DNA of 64,000 nucleotides, taken from the NCBI RefSeq assembly GCF_040537815.1, contig NZ_JBEWSZ010000001.1:1798001-1862000 (forward strand), in the 5' to 3' direction. A program made the position numbers and the translations under genes. The notes below the pieces were generated by a model. The model worked only from the letters and a program-made list of their open reading frames with translations. It did not search any database and was not told the origin of the DNA. Source of the stretch: Mesorhizobium shangrilense (GTDB taxonomy: Bacteria > Pseudomonadota > Alphaproteobacteria > Rhizobiales > Rhizobiaceae). Positions 54,431-62,706 of this stretch are shown piece by piece (positions within the stretch are counted from its first letter, which is position 1; every line of letters starts with the position of its first letter).

Positions 54431-55594
54431 TCAAGCGGCCTGTTCCCTGACTGCCCGGCGGGACGCTATTCCTGCAAGGGCCGCCCGAAACAATGCGATG
54501 TCCTCGGCGCTTGTGGCCGCACCAATCGAAACACGCAGGGCTCCAAGGCTGTCGCCATGGCCCATGGCCTTCAGCACATGGCTTGGCCCGACCTTGCCCG
54601 AAGAGCATGCTGAGCCCGCCGACAGGGCGACACCAGCGAGATCGAAGGCAATCTGCGCCGTTTCAGCCTTGACGCCCGCAATAGCGAAGAATGTCGTATT
54701 GGCAAGCCGTGTCGCGCCGGTTCCAAAGATTTCCGCGTCGGGCACCAGGGTTTTGACGATGGTCTCGATCTCGTCGCGGCGATGCCGCACGCTGTCGATG
54801 TCCTTGAGCCCGGCCAGAGCTTCCCGCGCCGCCGCCCCGAACCCGGCAATCCCGGGCAGGTTCTCGGTGCCGCCGCGATGGCCCTTCTCCTGGCCACCTC
54901 CGTTGATCAGCGGCTTCGGCATCATCAGATCGGACAAGGCGATGACGGCGCCGACACCCTTGGGGCCGCCGATCTTGTGCGAGGACAGAATCAGGTAATC
55001 GCCGTAACCGGCTGACATGTCGATATGAATTCGCCCTGCGGCCTGAACCGCGTCGATTACCAGGACGCCGCCCGCCGCCTTGACGATCTCGGCGATGCGA
55101 TCGACAGGCTGGATGACGCCGGTCTCGTTGTTGGCTGCATGAACAGCCACAAGCGGCAGGCCTTCAGTCTTGTCATGCGCGGCAAGAGCCGCCGCCAATG
55201 CGCCGAGATCGACAACACCGTCGGCGTCAACGCCGATCCGCGTGACCAGCGCCGCAGGGAAGCGCCCGCCGTTCAAGACGCAAGGGTGATCTGCCTCGCA
55301 AACGTAAAGACGGCTCATACGCACCGAGCCACGTCCCATCTGCCAATCCGGGGTCAGCAATGTCGAGGCCGCTTCGGTTGCGCCGGAGGTGAACGCAACA
55401 TGCTCGCGCCTGGCGTTGACCACCGACGCCACATCGCGCCTGGCATTCTCGATCAGCCGCCGTGCCGCGCGTCCCTCAGCATGGACCGACGACGGGTTGG
55501 CCGACATGTCGAGCGCCGCAACCATGGCCTCACGCGCCGAGTCTAGCAGCGGCGCGCTGGCATTGTAGTCGAGATAGGCGCGTGTCGCGGTCAT
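54431..55594 (-). CDS. Cysteine desulfurase, NifS/IscS type, first gene of suf operon
   Basis: A 387-residue group I desulfurase. It has YLDYNASAPL near the N-terminus, the PLP lysine in LSSHKIGGPKGVGA and the catalytic Cys330 in SAGSACSSGKVGPS on a longer loop typical of IscS/NifS. It differs from the group II SufS encoded later in the same operon. Rhizobial suf operons commonly carry both. An Irr-like box and a palindrome lie upstream. Confidence 0.94.
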   Translation of the reverse strand: MTATRAYLDYNASAPLLDSAREAMVAALDMSANPSSVHAEGRAARRLIENARRDVASVVNARREHVAFTSGATEAASTLLTPDWQMGRGSVRMSRLYVCEADHPCVLNGGRFPAALVTRIGVDADGVVDLGALAAALAAHDKTEGLPLVAVHAANNETGVIQPVDRIAEIVKAAGGVLVIDAVQAAGRIHIDMSAGYGDYLILSSHKIGGPKGVGAVIALSDLMMPKPLINGGGQEKGHRGGTENLPGIAGFGAAAREALAGLKDIDSVRHRRDEIETIVKTLVPDAEIFGTGATRLANTTFFAIAGVKAETAQIAFDLAGVALSAGSACSSGKVGPSHVLKAMGHGDSLGALRVSIGAATSAEDIALFRAALAGIASRRAVREQAA

Positions 55595-55647
55595 TTGCCT
55601 TCAATTGATCCCGTCAAAAGCCGTTCAGCGAGGCTATCGCGTTATTT

Positions 55648-55663
55648 CCTTGAAATTCCAAGG
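55648..55663. promoter_or_regulatory. Palindrome overlapping a possible suf promoter
   Basis: CCTTGAAATTCCAAGG is a near-perfect palindrome (5-bp arms, AT-rich centre), 54-69 nt upstream of the first suf-operon gene. On the minus strand it overlaps a TTGGAA that could serve as -35, with GATAGC 17 nt further as -10. This would suit a repressor site (iron or Fe-S regulator), but I cannot assign the protein. Confidence 0.4.
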
Positions 55664-55724
55664 CGAGCCGTCCTATTTACGCGGCTTGCGGCGTGGATGG
55701 ACGAGCTGTTTTTTGGCCATCCAG

Positions 55725-55741
55725 TTTTGAACAATTCTAAA
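55725..55741 (-). promoter_or_regulatory. Irr-type iron control element (ICE-like box)
   Basis: On the minus strand the box reads TTTAGAATTGTTCAAAA, an inverted repeat TTTAGAA-N3-TTCtAAA with one mismatch. This fits the rhizobial Irr/ICE motif. A further AGAA half-site lies next to it. It is 131 nt upstream of the first suf gene, which Irr and RirA are known to control in rhizobia. Confidence 0.6.
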
Positions 55742-55831
55742 CTAGCTTCTAAGAAGACGCTCGCCCTGCGTCAAGGCCAGAGGAAGAGTTGTTCCGGGCG
55801 CCGCGCATTCGTATGCCAAGTGGAGTATTTT

Positions 55832-56506
55832 ATGCCTGAGGTCATTTTTACCGGTCCGGCTGGTCGCCTGGAAGGCCGCTATCAGCCGTCCAAGGAAAAG
55901 AGCGCGCCGATCGCCATCGTCCTGCACCCGCACCCCCAGTTCGGCGGCACGATGAACAACAAGATCGTCTACGACCTCTTCTACATGTTCCAGAAGCGGA
56001 ATTTCACCACGCTTCGCTTCAATTTCCGCGGCATCGGCCGCAGCCAGGGCGAGTTCGACCACGGCACGGGCGAATTGTCGGATGCCGCCGCGGCGCTCGA
56101 CTGGGTCCAGTCGCTGCATCCGGATTCCAAGAGCTGCTGGGTCGCGGGCTATTCGTTCGGCTCGTGGATCGGCATGCAGCTTCTGATGCGCCGGCCGGAG
56201 ATCGAAGGCTTCATCTCGATCGCACCGCAGCCCAACACCTACGACTTCTCGTTCCTGGCGCCCTGCCCCTCGTCCGGCCTCATCATCCATGGCGATGCCG
56301 ACAAGGTGGCGCCGCCAAAGGATGTCCAGGGCCTGGTCGACAAGCTGCACACGCAAAAGGGCATCACCATCACCCAGAAGACGTTGCCGGGAGCGAACCA
56401 TTTCTTCGCCAACGACGCCGATCTTCTGCTGGAGGAATGCGCTGATTATCTCGACCGCCGGCTTGCCGGCGAATTGTCGGATCCACGGCCGAAGCGGCTG
56501 AGGTAA
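55832..56506 (+). CDS. Alpha/beta hydrolase (conserved in alphaproteobacteria)
   Basis: A 224-residue alpha/beta hydrolase. The N-terminal half has IAIVLHPHPQFGGTMNNKIV and FRGIGRSQGEFDHG; the nucleophile is the Ser in GYSFGSW; the Asp is probably in IHGDADKVAP and the His in GANHFF. Widespread in rhizobia without proven substrate. ATG at 55832 with TGGAG upstream. Divergent from the suf operon and so possibly sharing its Irr-box region. Confidence 0.88.
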   Translation: MPEVIFTGPAGRLEGRYQPSKEKSAPIAIVLHPHPQFGGTMNNKIVYDLFYMFQKRNFTTLRFNFRGIGRSQGEFDHGTGELSDAAAALDWVQSLHPDSKSCWVAGYSFGSWIGMQLLMRRPEIEGFISIAPQPNTYDFSFLAPCPSSGLIIHGDADKVAPPKDVQGLVDKLHTQKGITITQKTLPGANHFFANDADLLLEECADYLDRRLAGELSDPRPKRLR

Positions 56507-56525
56507 GAAAGGTCAAGGGATCGCG

Positions 56526-57176
56526 ATGTACGAGCCCCCTCTTTTCCAGGAAATACGGCCGGACGTGCTGCGCGGGCTGATAAGAGCACACCCGCTCGGC
56601 ATGCTGATTTCCAATGGATCGGAGGGGCCGGTCGCGAACCTGCTCCCGTTCCTGCTCGACGCCGACGTGCCGCCAAACGGCCGGCTGCGCGCGCATCTTG
56701 CCCGGGCCAATCCGCAATGGCGTCTTCTGGCGGACAATCCGGCATCGCCCGTGCTCATCGTTTTCCAGGGCGTGGACAGCTATGTGACGCCGTCCTGGTA
56801 CGAGACCAAGCGCGAGACCGGCAAGGTCGTGCCGACGTGGAACTACGCCATGGTCCAGGTGCGCGGCATGGTCAGGGTGATCGAGGACCAGGACTGGCTG
56901 GCGCAGCAGATCACGGAGTTGACCGCGTCCCAGGAAGGCCGTCGCGAAGCTCCCTGGGCAGTCACCGATGCTCCAGCCTCGTTCATCCAATCGCAGATCA
57001 AGGGCATTGTCGGGCTGGAGATCGAGATCACGGACATGCGCGGCAAGTGGAAAGTCAGCCAGAACCGTCCGGTCGCCGACCGCGTCGGCGTTGCCGAGGG
57101 CATGGAAAACGAAGAGCCCAACTCGCCCGACATGGCCAAATTGGTAAGATCCTACGGCGGGCTGGACAACACCTGA
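56526..57176 (+). CDS. PaiB-family FMN-binding protein
   Basis: A 216-residue protein of the PaiB/FMN-binding split-barrel family. Characteristic: MYEPPLFQEIRPDVLRGLIRAHPLG, LPFLLDADVPPNGRLRAHLARANPQW, FQGVDSYVTPSWYETK and VVPTWNYAMVQVRG. PaiB in Bacillus is a negative regulator; most others lack DNA-binding evidence and may act in heme or flavin biochemistry. It starts 19 nt after the hydrolase gene. Confidence 0.92.
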   Translation: MYEPPLFQEIRPDVLRGLIRAHPLGMLISNGSEGPVANLLPFLLDADVPPNGRLRAHLARANPQWRLLADNPASPVLIVFQGVDSYVTPSWYETKRETGKVVPTWNYAMVQVRGMVRVIEDQDWLAQQITELTASQEGRREAPWAVTDAPASFIQSQIKGIVGLEIEITDMRGKWKVSQNRPVADRVGVAEGMENEEPNSPDMAKLVRSYGGLDNT

Positions 57177-57193
57177 AATCGGGGCTTCTGCCA

Positions 57194-57212
57194 GCCAGGC
57201 TCAGAGCCTGGC
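57194..57212. terminator. Hairpin between convergent genes
   Basis: GCCAGGCT and AGCCTGGC pair over 8 bp around CAG, between the PaiB-like gene and the PAP2 phosphatase gene. It is a candidate bidirectional terminator; no T tract. Confidence 0.5.
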
Positions 57213-57219
57213 GAATGCT

Positions 57220-58056
57220 CTACCTATTCCGCTTCGCTTCATCGAACCATGCCAGCCGAAACGTCTTCTTGCGGACCGGAAGCCCAGACCGCATCTGACG
57301 AAATATGAAACCAAGGCGGGCAAAGACCAGTGCGGAAGCCACCGCAAAGGCGAAGCCAAGCCCGAAGCCGGCGACCGTGTCGCTCGGATAGTGTGCGCCG
57401 ACGAAAACCCGCGTCGACGTTATGCATGCGGTCACCGCCAAGGCGATGTACCAGCGCTTGGGAAACAGCAGAAGAGCGACACCAAAGACGGCGCCCATGG
57501 TGGTGGCGTGGCCGGATGGGAATCCGGCAAAGCTTGCATCCATTGCGAAGGGGTGCAGGGACAGAACGCCAAACTCTTGAAAATGCGACGGGCGTGCCCG
57601 GCCGATTGCATATTTCAGCACATTGACGGCCAGGCCGGACAGGCCAACCGAACACAGCACCAGGAAGGCCAGCGAAGTCCAATTGTAGGCGAGCATCAGC
57701 GCTCGTCGTGAAAGGCTTCGCCAATCGGCGAGGTTGGCGACGACGAGCAAAAGTGCAGCGGGTATGAGGTACCAGCCACCAAGCGCGAATTGTGTGAGAA
57801 AATCCGCAAGCCGGACAAAACCCGGCGACCATTGATCCCGAAGCATTCCCGCGGGCAGATCGAGGCGAACGAACGCAGCCGCCGTCAGCAGGACCCAGAC
57901 CAGCAGCCAAACCGGCCACTTGATGTGCGGATACGTGGCCGGACGCGCGACAAAGCGCTTTTTCGCGATGCGGAGTGTGTCGCGAAAATTATCGACGGAT
58001 CGGCGCGGCATCGCAAGCAGCGCGGCGGAAATGGGCGGGCGCGATTTCACCAGCAT
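57220..58056 (-). CDS. PAP2-family membrane phosphatase (LpxE-like)
   Basis: A 278-residue membrane phosphatase. All three PAP2 motifs are intact: K148-x6-RP (KYAIGRARP), PSGH at 180-183 and R216-x5-H222-x3-D226 (TRVFVGAHYPSD). Five to six helices surround them. LpxE, a PAP2 enzyme, removes the lipid A 1-phosphate in rhizobia. Its location 30 nt after the GT39 gene in a lipid A-type operon supports an LpxE-like role; other PAP2 roles (undecaprenyl-pyrophosphate or phosphatidylglycerol-phosphate phosphatase) remain possible. Confidence 0.85.
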   Translation of the reverse strand: MLVKSRPPISAALLAMPRRSVDNFRDTLRIAKKRFVARPATYPHIKWPVWLLVWVLLTAAAFVRLDLPAGMLRDQWSPGFVRLADFLTQFALGGWYLIPAALLLVVANLADWRSLSRRALMLAYNWTSLAFLVLCSVGLSGLAVNVLKYAIGRARPSHFQEFGVLSLHPFAMDASFAGFPSGHATTMGAVFGVALLLFPKRWYIALAVTACITSTRVFVGAHYPSDTVAGFGLGFAFAVASALVFARLGFIFRQMRSGLPVRKKTFRLAWFDEAKRNR

Positions 58057-58086
58057 TTGGAGCCGGACTCTATCATCGAAGAGCCG

Positions 58087-59730
58087 TCATTGGACCACCC
58101 GGTAAAGGCCGAGAGACATCTTTTCTCCTGACGAATAGTTGATGCCGTCGATCATGGCGACGCGGTTCGCCGACTTGCCCTGCCTCGCCAAGACGCCATT
58201 CAGTTCCTGTTCTTGTTTCACCGGCGCCAGCGCCAGTGCACAGGCAGGATCGGCAAGCAGATGTCGGGCGACACCATTCACATCGGTCAGCACCGTGTTC
58301 GTGCCGACCAGGAACACCAGGCTGGGTTCCTGGAAGCCGGCCGAAGCCAGCACCGTCGTGTCGCAAAGGCGATTGGCTTTGACGGCGGCTTCGATCGCCG
58401 GGCTCAGCCAGATGGGTTTCAGGGACGGCGCGATGACGCCGAACAACAGGGCATAGCCAATGCCGGCACAGACGGCGGCGGCGCCGATGCGGCTGACCGG
58501 AACCTGCAGCTTGCGCGAGAACGCCAGATAGCCGGCCGCAAGCATCGCGGCGGCCGCCGGAATGCTCCACCAGGAAAAGGTATGAGAGAGATAGATAGGC
58601 GCGCCAATGCACAGCACGGCGAGGCCGATCGTGACCGTGCCCAGGCCAAAGGCGGTCGCCCACCAGAGCCATACCTGCCAGCGTTTCAGCGGCGCATTCG
58701 CGTCCTGTGGCGACAGGGTCAGGAGCCAGCCGACCAGCAGAGCCATGGCGGGATAGGCCGGCAAGATATAGTGCGGCAGCTTTGTCGGGATCAGCTCGAA
58801 GACAAGCCAGAACGGAATGTACCAGGCGATGCAGAAGCGGACCCGAGGATCGTCGCGCAGCCGATTGATCCCCTGGAGCCCGGCGCCCACCGCGATCAGG
58901 CCGAATGGCCACATGAACAGGGAATAGGTCAGCATATAGAAGCCGGGCGGCACGCCATGCGATTCCGCGCCCTGCGAGACCTTGCCCATCAGATCCTTGC
59001 CGACGGCCTGCTGCAGGAAAGCGCCACCGCTTTTCCAGGTGATGAGCGCGAGCCAGGGCAGAACGATGAGGAGAACGAGTGCGAGACCGCGCCCAGCCTT
59101 CAGCTTCGACAGCCACCGCCAGTCGCGCTCGAAGGCGAATAGCGCGGCGACGGTCAACAGCGATATCAGCGGCGTGATCGGCCCCTTGATCAGGATCCCC
59201 GCGCCCTGCGCGATCCAGAACAGCCATCGCAGACGACTGGGCACGGCTTCGCTCCTGCGCGAAGCCATATAGATCTGCGCCAGCGCGCCTTGCGCCACAA
59301 CACAGCAGGCCAGAAGCATGGCATCGGTCTTGGCGTCCCGCCCCTCGAAGGCGGTCGCGAAAACCGCGGCCATGATAAGGCCGGCGGCGACACCGGCATT
59401 GGCGCCGAAGAGATTGGCACCCGTCCAGGCGGTCGCGACAACGGCGATTGCGATACCCAGGACCGAAACCAGGCGATACACCCAGATCGGCGCCTCGGCT
59501 CCCTGGCCACTGAGGACCACGGCCGCTGATTGCAGCCAGTAGATTCCGATCGGCTTCTGGTAGCGCGTGCCTTCCTGGAACCGGATATCGACATAATTGC
59601 CGGTCTCGGCCATCTGCTTGGTGGCCTGGACGAAGCGAGGCTCATCGCGGTCGAGCGGCGGCATCGCCGCCAATCCCGAAACGGTCATCAGCACGCTGAA
59701 CAGGAAGAGAAAGATGTAGTTCCTGTTCAT
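58087..59730 (-). CDS. GT39-family glycosyltransferase (ArnT/RgtD-like)
   Basis: A 547-residue polytopic membrane enzyme of the GT39/PMT superfamily. It has MPPLDRDEPRFVQATKQM with the acidic motif of ArnT-type enzymes, TRYQKPIGIYWLQ, a dozen helices, and a C-terminal periplasmic domain. These enzymes take a sugar from a polyprenyl phosphate carrier and add it to lipid A. ArnT adds aminoarabinose, RgtA-D of Rhizobium add galacturonic acid. No aminoarabinose genes (arnA, arnB, arnD) are near, which favours galacturonic acid or another sugar. ATG at 59730. Confidence 0.88.
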   Translation of the reverse strand: MNRNYIFLFLFSVLMTVSGLAAMPPLDRDEPRFVQATKQMAETGNYVDIRFQEGTRYQKPIGIYWLQSAAVVLSGQGAEAPIWVYRLVSVLGIAIAVVATAWTGANLFGANAGVAAGLIMAAVFATAFEGRDAKTDAMLLACCVVAQGALAQIYMASRRSEAVPSRLRWLFWIAQGAGILIKGPITPLISLLTVAALFAFERDWRWLSKLKAGRGLALVLLIVLPWLALITWKSGGAFLQQAVGKDLMGKVSQGAESHGVPPGFYMLTYSLFMWPFGLIAVGAGLQGINRLRDDPRVRFCIAWYIPFWLVFELIPTKLPHYILPAYPAMALLVGWLLTLSPQDANAPLKRWQVWLWWATAFGLGTVTIGLAVLCIGAPIYLSHTFSWWSIPAAAAMLAAGYLAFSRKLQVPVSRIGAAAVCAGIGYALLFGVIAPSLKPIWLSPAIEAAVKANRLCDTTVLASAGFQEPSLVFLVGTNTVLTDVNGVARHLLADPACALALAPVKQEQELNGVLARQGKSANRVAMIDGINYSSGEKMSLGLYRVVQ

Positions 59731-59777
59731 GGCGTTGTCCCAGCCTCTCGAACCGTTTGCTTCAAGACGACGGCCGT

Positions 59778-60113
59778 TCAGTCGACTTTCGTCATCGCTG
59801 CCGCCCGCCGCTCGTTGGCGATCAGCCAGAGATTGCGGATGTAGATGAACATGCCCATGGCCTGGCCCGCGATGAAAACCGGGTCCTTGCGCTGGATGGC
59901 ATAGATGAGCAGCAGGCCGCCGCCGAACAGCGAAAAGAACCAGAAAGCGATCGGCACCACGCTGCGCTTCGCCTTCTCCGATGCGACCCATTGCACCACG
60001 AAGCGCATGGTGAAGAAGAACTGCGCGACGAAGCCGAGCAGGACCCAGCCATCGAACTGCAGCACGAAAACCTGGTGTATCCAGCTCGCCAGTCCCTCAA
60101 GCACGTTAGCCAT
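59778..60113 (-). CDS. LpxB N-terminal-domain membrane protein (RgtF/ArnE-like partner)
   Basis: A 111-residue protein with three or four helices: GWVLLGFVAQFFFTMRFVVQW, VPIAFWFFSLFGGGLLLIYA and FIAGQAMGMFIYIRNLW. It matches the lipid-A-disaccharide synthase N-terminal domain family (LABN), normally in small membrane proteins. Its ATG overlaps the GT2 gene by 8 nt. RgtF in Rhizobium is a small membrane partner of RgtE; sequence and place fit that type of role (flipping or handling of the polyprenyl-sugar). Confidence 0.88.
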   Translation of the reverse strand: MANVLEGLASWIHQVFVLQFDGWVLLGFVAQFFFTMRFVVQWVASEKAKRSVVPIAFWFFSLFGGGLLLIYAIQRKDPVFIAGQAMGMFIYIRNLWLIANERRAAAMTKVD

Positions 60114-60840
60114 GGCTGACTTCCTCTACCTTTGGCATTCTGCGGCGCCTGCGGCGCAGCCACCAGACGCCACCGAGATCAAGCGCGCCCTGCAGGCCGC
60201 GGTCGAAAATTCCGTAGTTCGAACTGCCGTGCCGGCGTGATCGATCGACGACGTCGCAATGAACAACACGGAAGCCCTCCTGGATGACAAGCGCCGGAAC
60301 AAACCGGTGCGTGCCATCGAAGAACGGTAGTTTGCGGATGATGTCGGTATGAACAGCCTTCAGGCCGCAACCTGTATCGCGCGTCTCGTCATGCAGGATG
60401 GCATTTCTCAACCAGTTGGCGAAACGGGAGGCCAGTTGCTTGACCTTGCTGTCGCGGCGCTTCAGGCGTTGCCCTTGAGCCGCGCCGAAACCCGGCCCGG
60501 CCTGCCGTAGCGCATCGACCAGCACCGGAATGTACTTTGGGTCATTCTGGCAGTCGCCATCGATGGTCGCGACGATATCGCCCCGTGCCGCCCATGCGCC
60601 GGAGCGCAGGGACAGGGACTGCCCGGCTGATTTCTCATGCCTGAGGTGGCGAAGCGGAAATGGGCGCAGCGCCGCTTGCGCGGCAAGCACGTCGGCCGTT
60701 TCGTCGGTCGATCCGTCGTTGACGACGATCACCTCGAAGGCGCGCCCGGTCATGGCCGTGCCGATCTCATCCAGCAAAAGCGGCAGGTTCGCCGCTTCGT
60801 TCCGGCATGGAATGACAATGGATATCAGTGCGTCCGGCAT
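60106..60840 (-). CDS. GT2 polyprenyl-phosphate glycosyltransferase (RgtE/ArnC/DPM1-like)
   Basis: A 244-residue family 2 glycosyltransferase of the dolichol-phosphate-mannose synthase type. It has ISIVIPCRNEAANLPLLLDE, VVNDGSTDETADV and the metal DxD in ATIDGDCQNDP, then QGQRLKRRDSKVKQLASR and the DETRDTGCGLKA acceptor region. It lacks the C-terminal membrane helices of ArnC. In Rhizobium, RgtE makes dodecaprenyl-phosphate galacturonic acid; this is its probable type. ATG at 60840 (MPDALISIV). Confidence 0.9.
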   Translation of the reverse strand: MPDALISIVIPCRNEAANLPLLLDEIGTAMTGRAFEVIVVNDGSTDETADVLAAQAALRPFPLRHLRHEKSAGQSLSLRSGAWAARGDIVATIDGDCQNDPKYIPVLVDALRQAGPGFGAAQGQRLKRRDSKVKQLASRFANWLRNAILHDETRDTGCGLKAVHTDIIRKLPFFDGTHRFVPALVIQEGFRVVHCDVVDRSRRHGSSNYGIFDRGLQGALDLGGVWWLRRRRRRMPKVEEVSHG

Positions 60841-61293
60841 GTCATGTGAGGCTCTGTCGCGGGATATGGCATTCGATGGGTGCCGTGCGGTGCCATTCCA
60901 GACTTTGAGCTGCAAGAACCTGGCGGCGCGGCGCCTCATTACGCCAGCGGAAACGATGACGCAAGCATCCGCGCCCTATGCTGCATCGTTTCAGGGATCG
61001 TTGATATGTGCTCACAACCGTTGCAAATCCGGTCGTGCAACGCCATTCGCTGTCTGACGTGTTGGACAGTGCGCAAAACCGGATTGTCACTTTTTGCTGA
61101 TCAGGAATGCATCCCTTGAAGCACGATCTTCTGCAAAACCGGATTCCGCTTTTGCTGATCGCCGATTCCGCCACCAAGCGCGATCGGACGCAAAACCGGA
61201 TTCCACTTTTGCTGATCGCGCTTGGATGCTAAACGCGCGCGTTCAAGCACGCCACGGTCAACAGCATCGGCCGGAGCCTTCGGGAAAGAAAAC
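60841..61293. other. Divergent intergenic region of 453 bases between lipid A operon and tyrS
   Basis: No convincing protein gene is present. The half nearest tyrS holds three tandem, spaced copies of a repeat (61073-61220). The half next to the GT2 gene, where its promoter must lie, shows no motif I can name. Confidence 0.5.
61073..61220 (+). repeat. Three tandem half-copies of the palindromic repeat upstream of tyrS
   Basis: Units start at 61073, 61133 and 61190 (spacing 60 and 57 nt). Each carries GCAAAACCGGATT followed by CACTTTT or CGCTTTT and GCTGATC. Before units 2 and 3 stands AAGCRCGATC. The core is the right arm of the 50-bp palindrome found at 6978 and 62657 (AAAACCGGTTCCCACTTTT-type). 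The copies end 74 nt before the tyrS start. Confidence 0.8.
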
Positions 61294-62547
61294 ATGTCCG
61301 CCTTCAAATCCGACTTCCTGCGCACGATGAGCGAGCGCGGTTTCATCCACCAGACCTCGGATGATGCCGGCCTCGACCAGCTTTTCGCCAAGGAGACGGT
61401 CACCGCCTATATCGGGTTCGACGCGACGGCAAAGAGCCTGCATGCCGGTTCGCTGATCCAGATCATGATGCTGCACTGGCTGCAGCAGACCGGCCACAGG
61501 CCGATCGCGCTGATGGGCGGCGGCACCTCGATGATCGGCGATCCGTCCTTCAAGGACGAAGCGCGCAAGCTTCTGACCCCTCAGGATATCGACGACAATC
61601 TCGCCGGCATCCGCCGCAACTTCATTCCCTACCTCAAATTCGGCGGCGGTCCGAAGGACGCGGTCATGATCAACAACGCCGACTGGCTGATGGAGATCAA
61701 CTACGTCAATTTCCTGCGCGATGTCGGCCGGCACTTTTCCGTCAACCGCATGCTGGCCTTCGATTCGGTCAAGCTCCGGCTCGACCGCGAACAGTCGCTG
61801 TCGTTCCTCGAATTCAACTACATGATCCTGCAGGCCTATGACTTCGTCGAGCTGTACAAGCGTCTCGGCTGCCGGTTGCAGATGGGCGGCTCCGACCAGT
61901 GGGGCAACATCATCAACGGCATCGACCTTGGCCGCCGCATGGAGGACGCGCAGCTCTACGCGCTGACCACGCCGCTGCTGACCACATCATCCGGCGCCAA
62001 GATGGGCAAGTCCGCCTCGGGCGCAGTGTGGCTCGATGCGGAGATGCTGAGCCCTTATGAGTTCTGGCAGTACTGGCGCAACACCGAGGACGCCGATGTC
62101 GGCCGTTTCCTGAAGCTCTACACGACGTTGCCGCTGGACGAAGTCGCACGGCTGCAGAAGCTCGGCGGATCGGAGATCAACGAGGCCAAGAAAATCCTCG
62201 CCACCGAAATCACCGCCTTGCTGCATGGCCGCGAAGCTGCGGGCGCGGCCAGCGAAACCGCGCGCAAGACGTTCGAGGAAGGTGCGCTTGCTGAATCCCT
62301 GCCGACCATCGAGATCGCCAAGGCGTCGCTGGAAGCCGGCGTCGGCATTCTGTCCTTGTTCGTCAGCGCGGGGCTCGCAGCCTCCAACGGCGAGGCGCGA
62401 CGGCATATCCAGGGTGGCGCGGTGCGCCTCAACGACCAGCCGGTTTCGGATGATCGCCGTGTGGTGACGCTTCAGGATCTGAGTCCGGAAAACGTCCTAA
62501 AGCTCTCACTGGGCAGGAAAAAACACATCCTGGTGCGGCCAGTCTGA
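61294..62547 (+). CDS. tyrS: Tyrosyl-tRNA synthetase
   Basis: TyrS, 417 residues, class Ic. The HIGH-type motif is HAGS (50-53), the KMSKS-type motif KMGKS, preceded by [28 protein letters not shown] is the tyrosine-binding region and the C-terminal S4 domain reads [21 protein letters not shown] at 61294 with GGGAAAG upstream. Convergent with the DUF3971-like gene across a cluster of palindromes. Confidence 0.98.
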   Translation: MSAFKSDFLRTMSERGFIHQTSDDAGLDQLFAKETVTAYIGFDATAKSLHAGSLIQIMMLHWLQQTGHRPIALMGGGTSMIGDPSFKDEARKLLTPQDIDDNLAGIRRNFIPYLKFGGGPKDAVMINNADWLMEINYVNFLRDVGRHFSVNRMLAFDSVKLRLDREQSLSFLEFNYMILQAYDFVELYKRLGCRLQMGGSDQWGNIINGIDLGRRMEDAQLYALTTPLLTTSSGAKMGKSASGAVWLDAEMLSPYEFWQYWRNTEDADVGRFLKLYTTLPLDEVARLQKLGGSEINEAKKILATEITALLHGREAAGAASETARKTFEEGALAESLPTIEIAKASLEAGVGILSLFVSAGLAASNGEARRHIQGGAVRLNDQPVSDDRRVVTLQDLSPENVLKLSLGRKKHILVRPV

Positions 62548-62557
62548 TCGGGACTGA

Positions 62558-62580
62558 TCCATCCCGATGAGCGGGATGGA
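62558..62580. terminator. Hairpin after tyrS
   Basis: TCCATCCCG and CGGGATGGA pair over 9 bp around ATGAG, 11 nt after the tyrS stop. No T tract follows. It is the first of three palindromes in this 157-bp gap and may end the tyrS message. Confidence 0.55.
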
Positions 62581-62607
62581 ATTCGCGGCTTCGGGGTCAT
62601 CAAGGTC

Positions 62608-62645
62608 TAGAGCCTATTCCATCCCGATGGAATAAATAGGCTCTA
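62608..62645. repeat. Palindromic element between tyrS and the DUF3971-like gene
   Basis: TAGAGCCTATT pairs with AATAGGCTCTA (11 bp), with an inner ATTCCAT/ATGGAAT pair. The core CCATCCCGATGG recurs in the hairpin at 62558. It forms, with the neighbours, a mosaic of three palindromes. Confidence 0.75.
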
Positions 62646-62656
62646 TCTTCTAGTTT

Positions 62657-62706
62657 GAGCATGATCTTTTCCGAAAACCCGTTCCCACTTTTCGGGATCA
62701 TGCTCT
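62657..62706 (-). repeat. 50-bp rhizobial palindromic repeat, copy 2
   Basis: Closely similar to the copy at 6978-7027: arms GAGCATGATC and GATCATGCTC, inner CCGAAAA/TTTTCGG. On the minus strand it begins with TAGAGCATGATCCC, whose TAG is the stop codon of the DUF3971-like gene. Confidence 0.88.

Noticed and set aside
60880..61119. Short open frame of 79 codons upstream of tyrS
   Set aside because: No ribosome binding site, cysteine-rich random-looking translation, and it runs into the first tandem repeat.
61073..61220. CRISPR-like array (repeats at about 58-nt spacing)
   Set aside because: Only three degenerate units, spacers partly similar to each other, no cas genes; the core matches the palindromic repeats of this genome instead.
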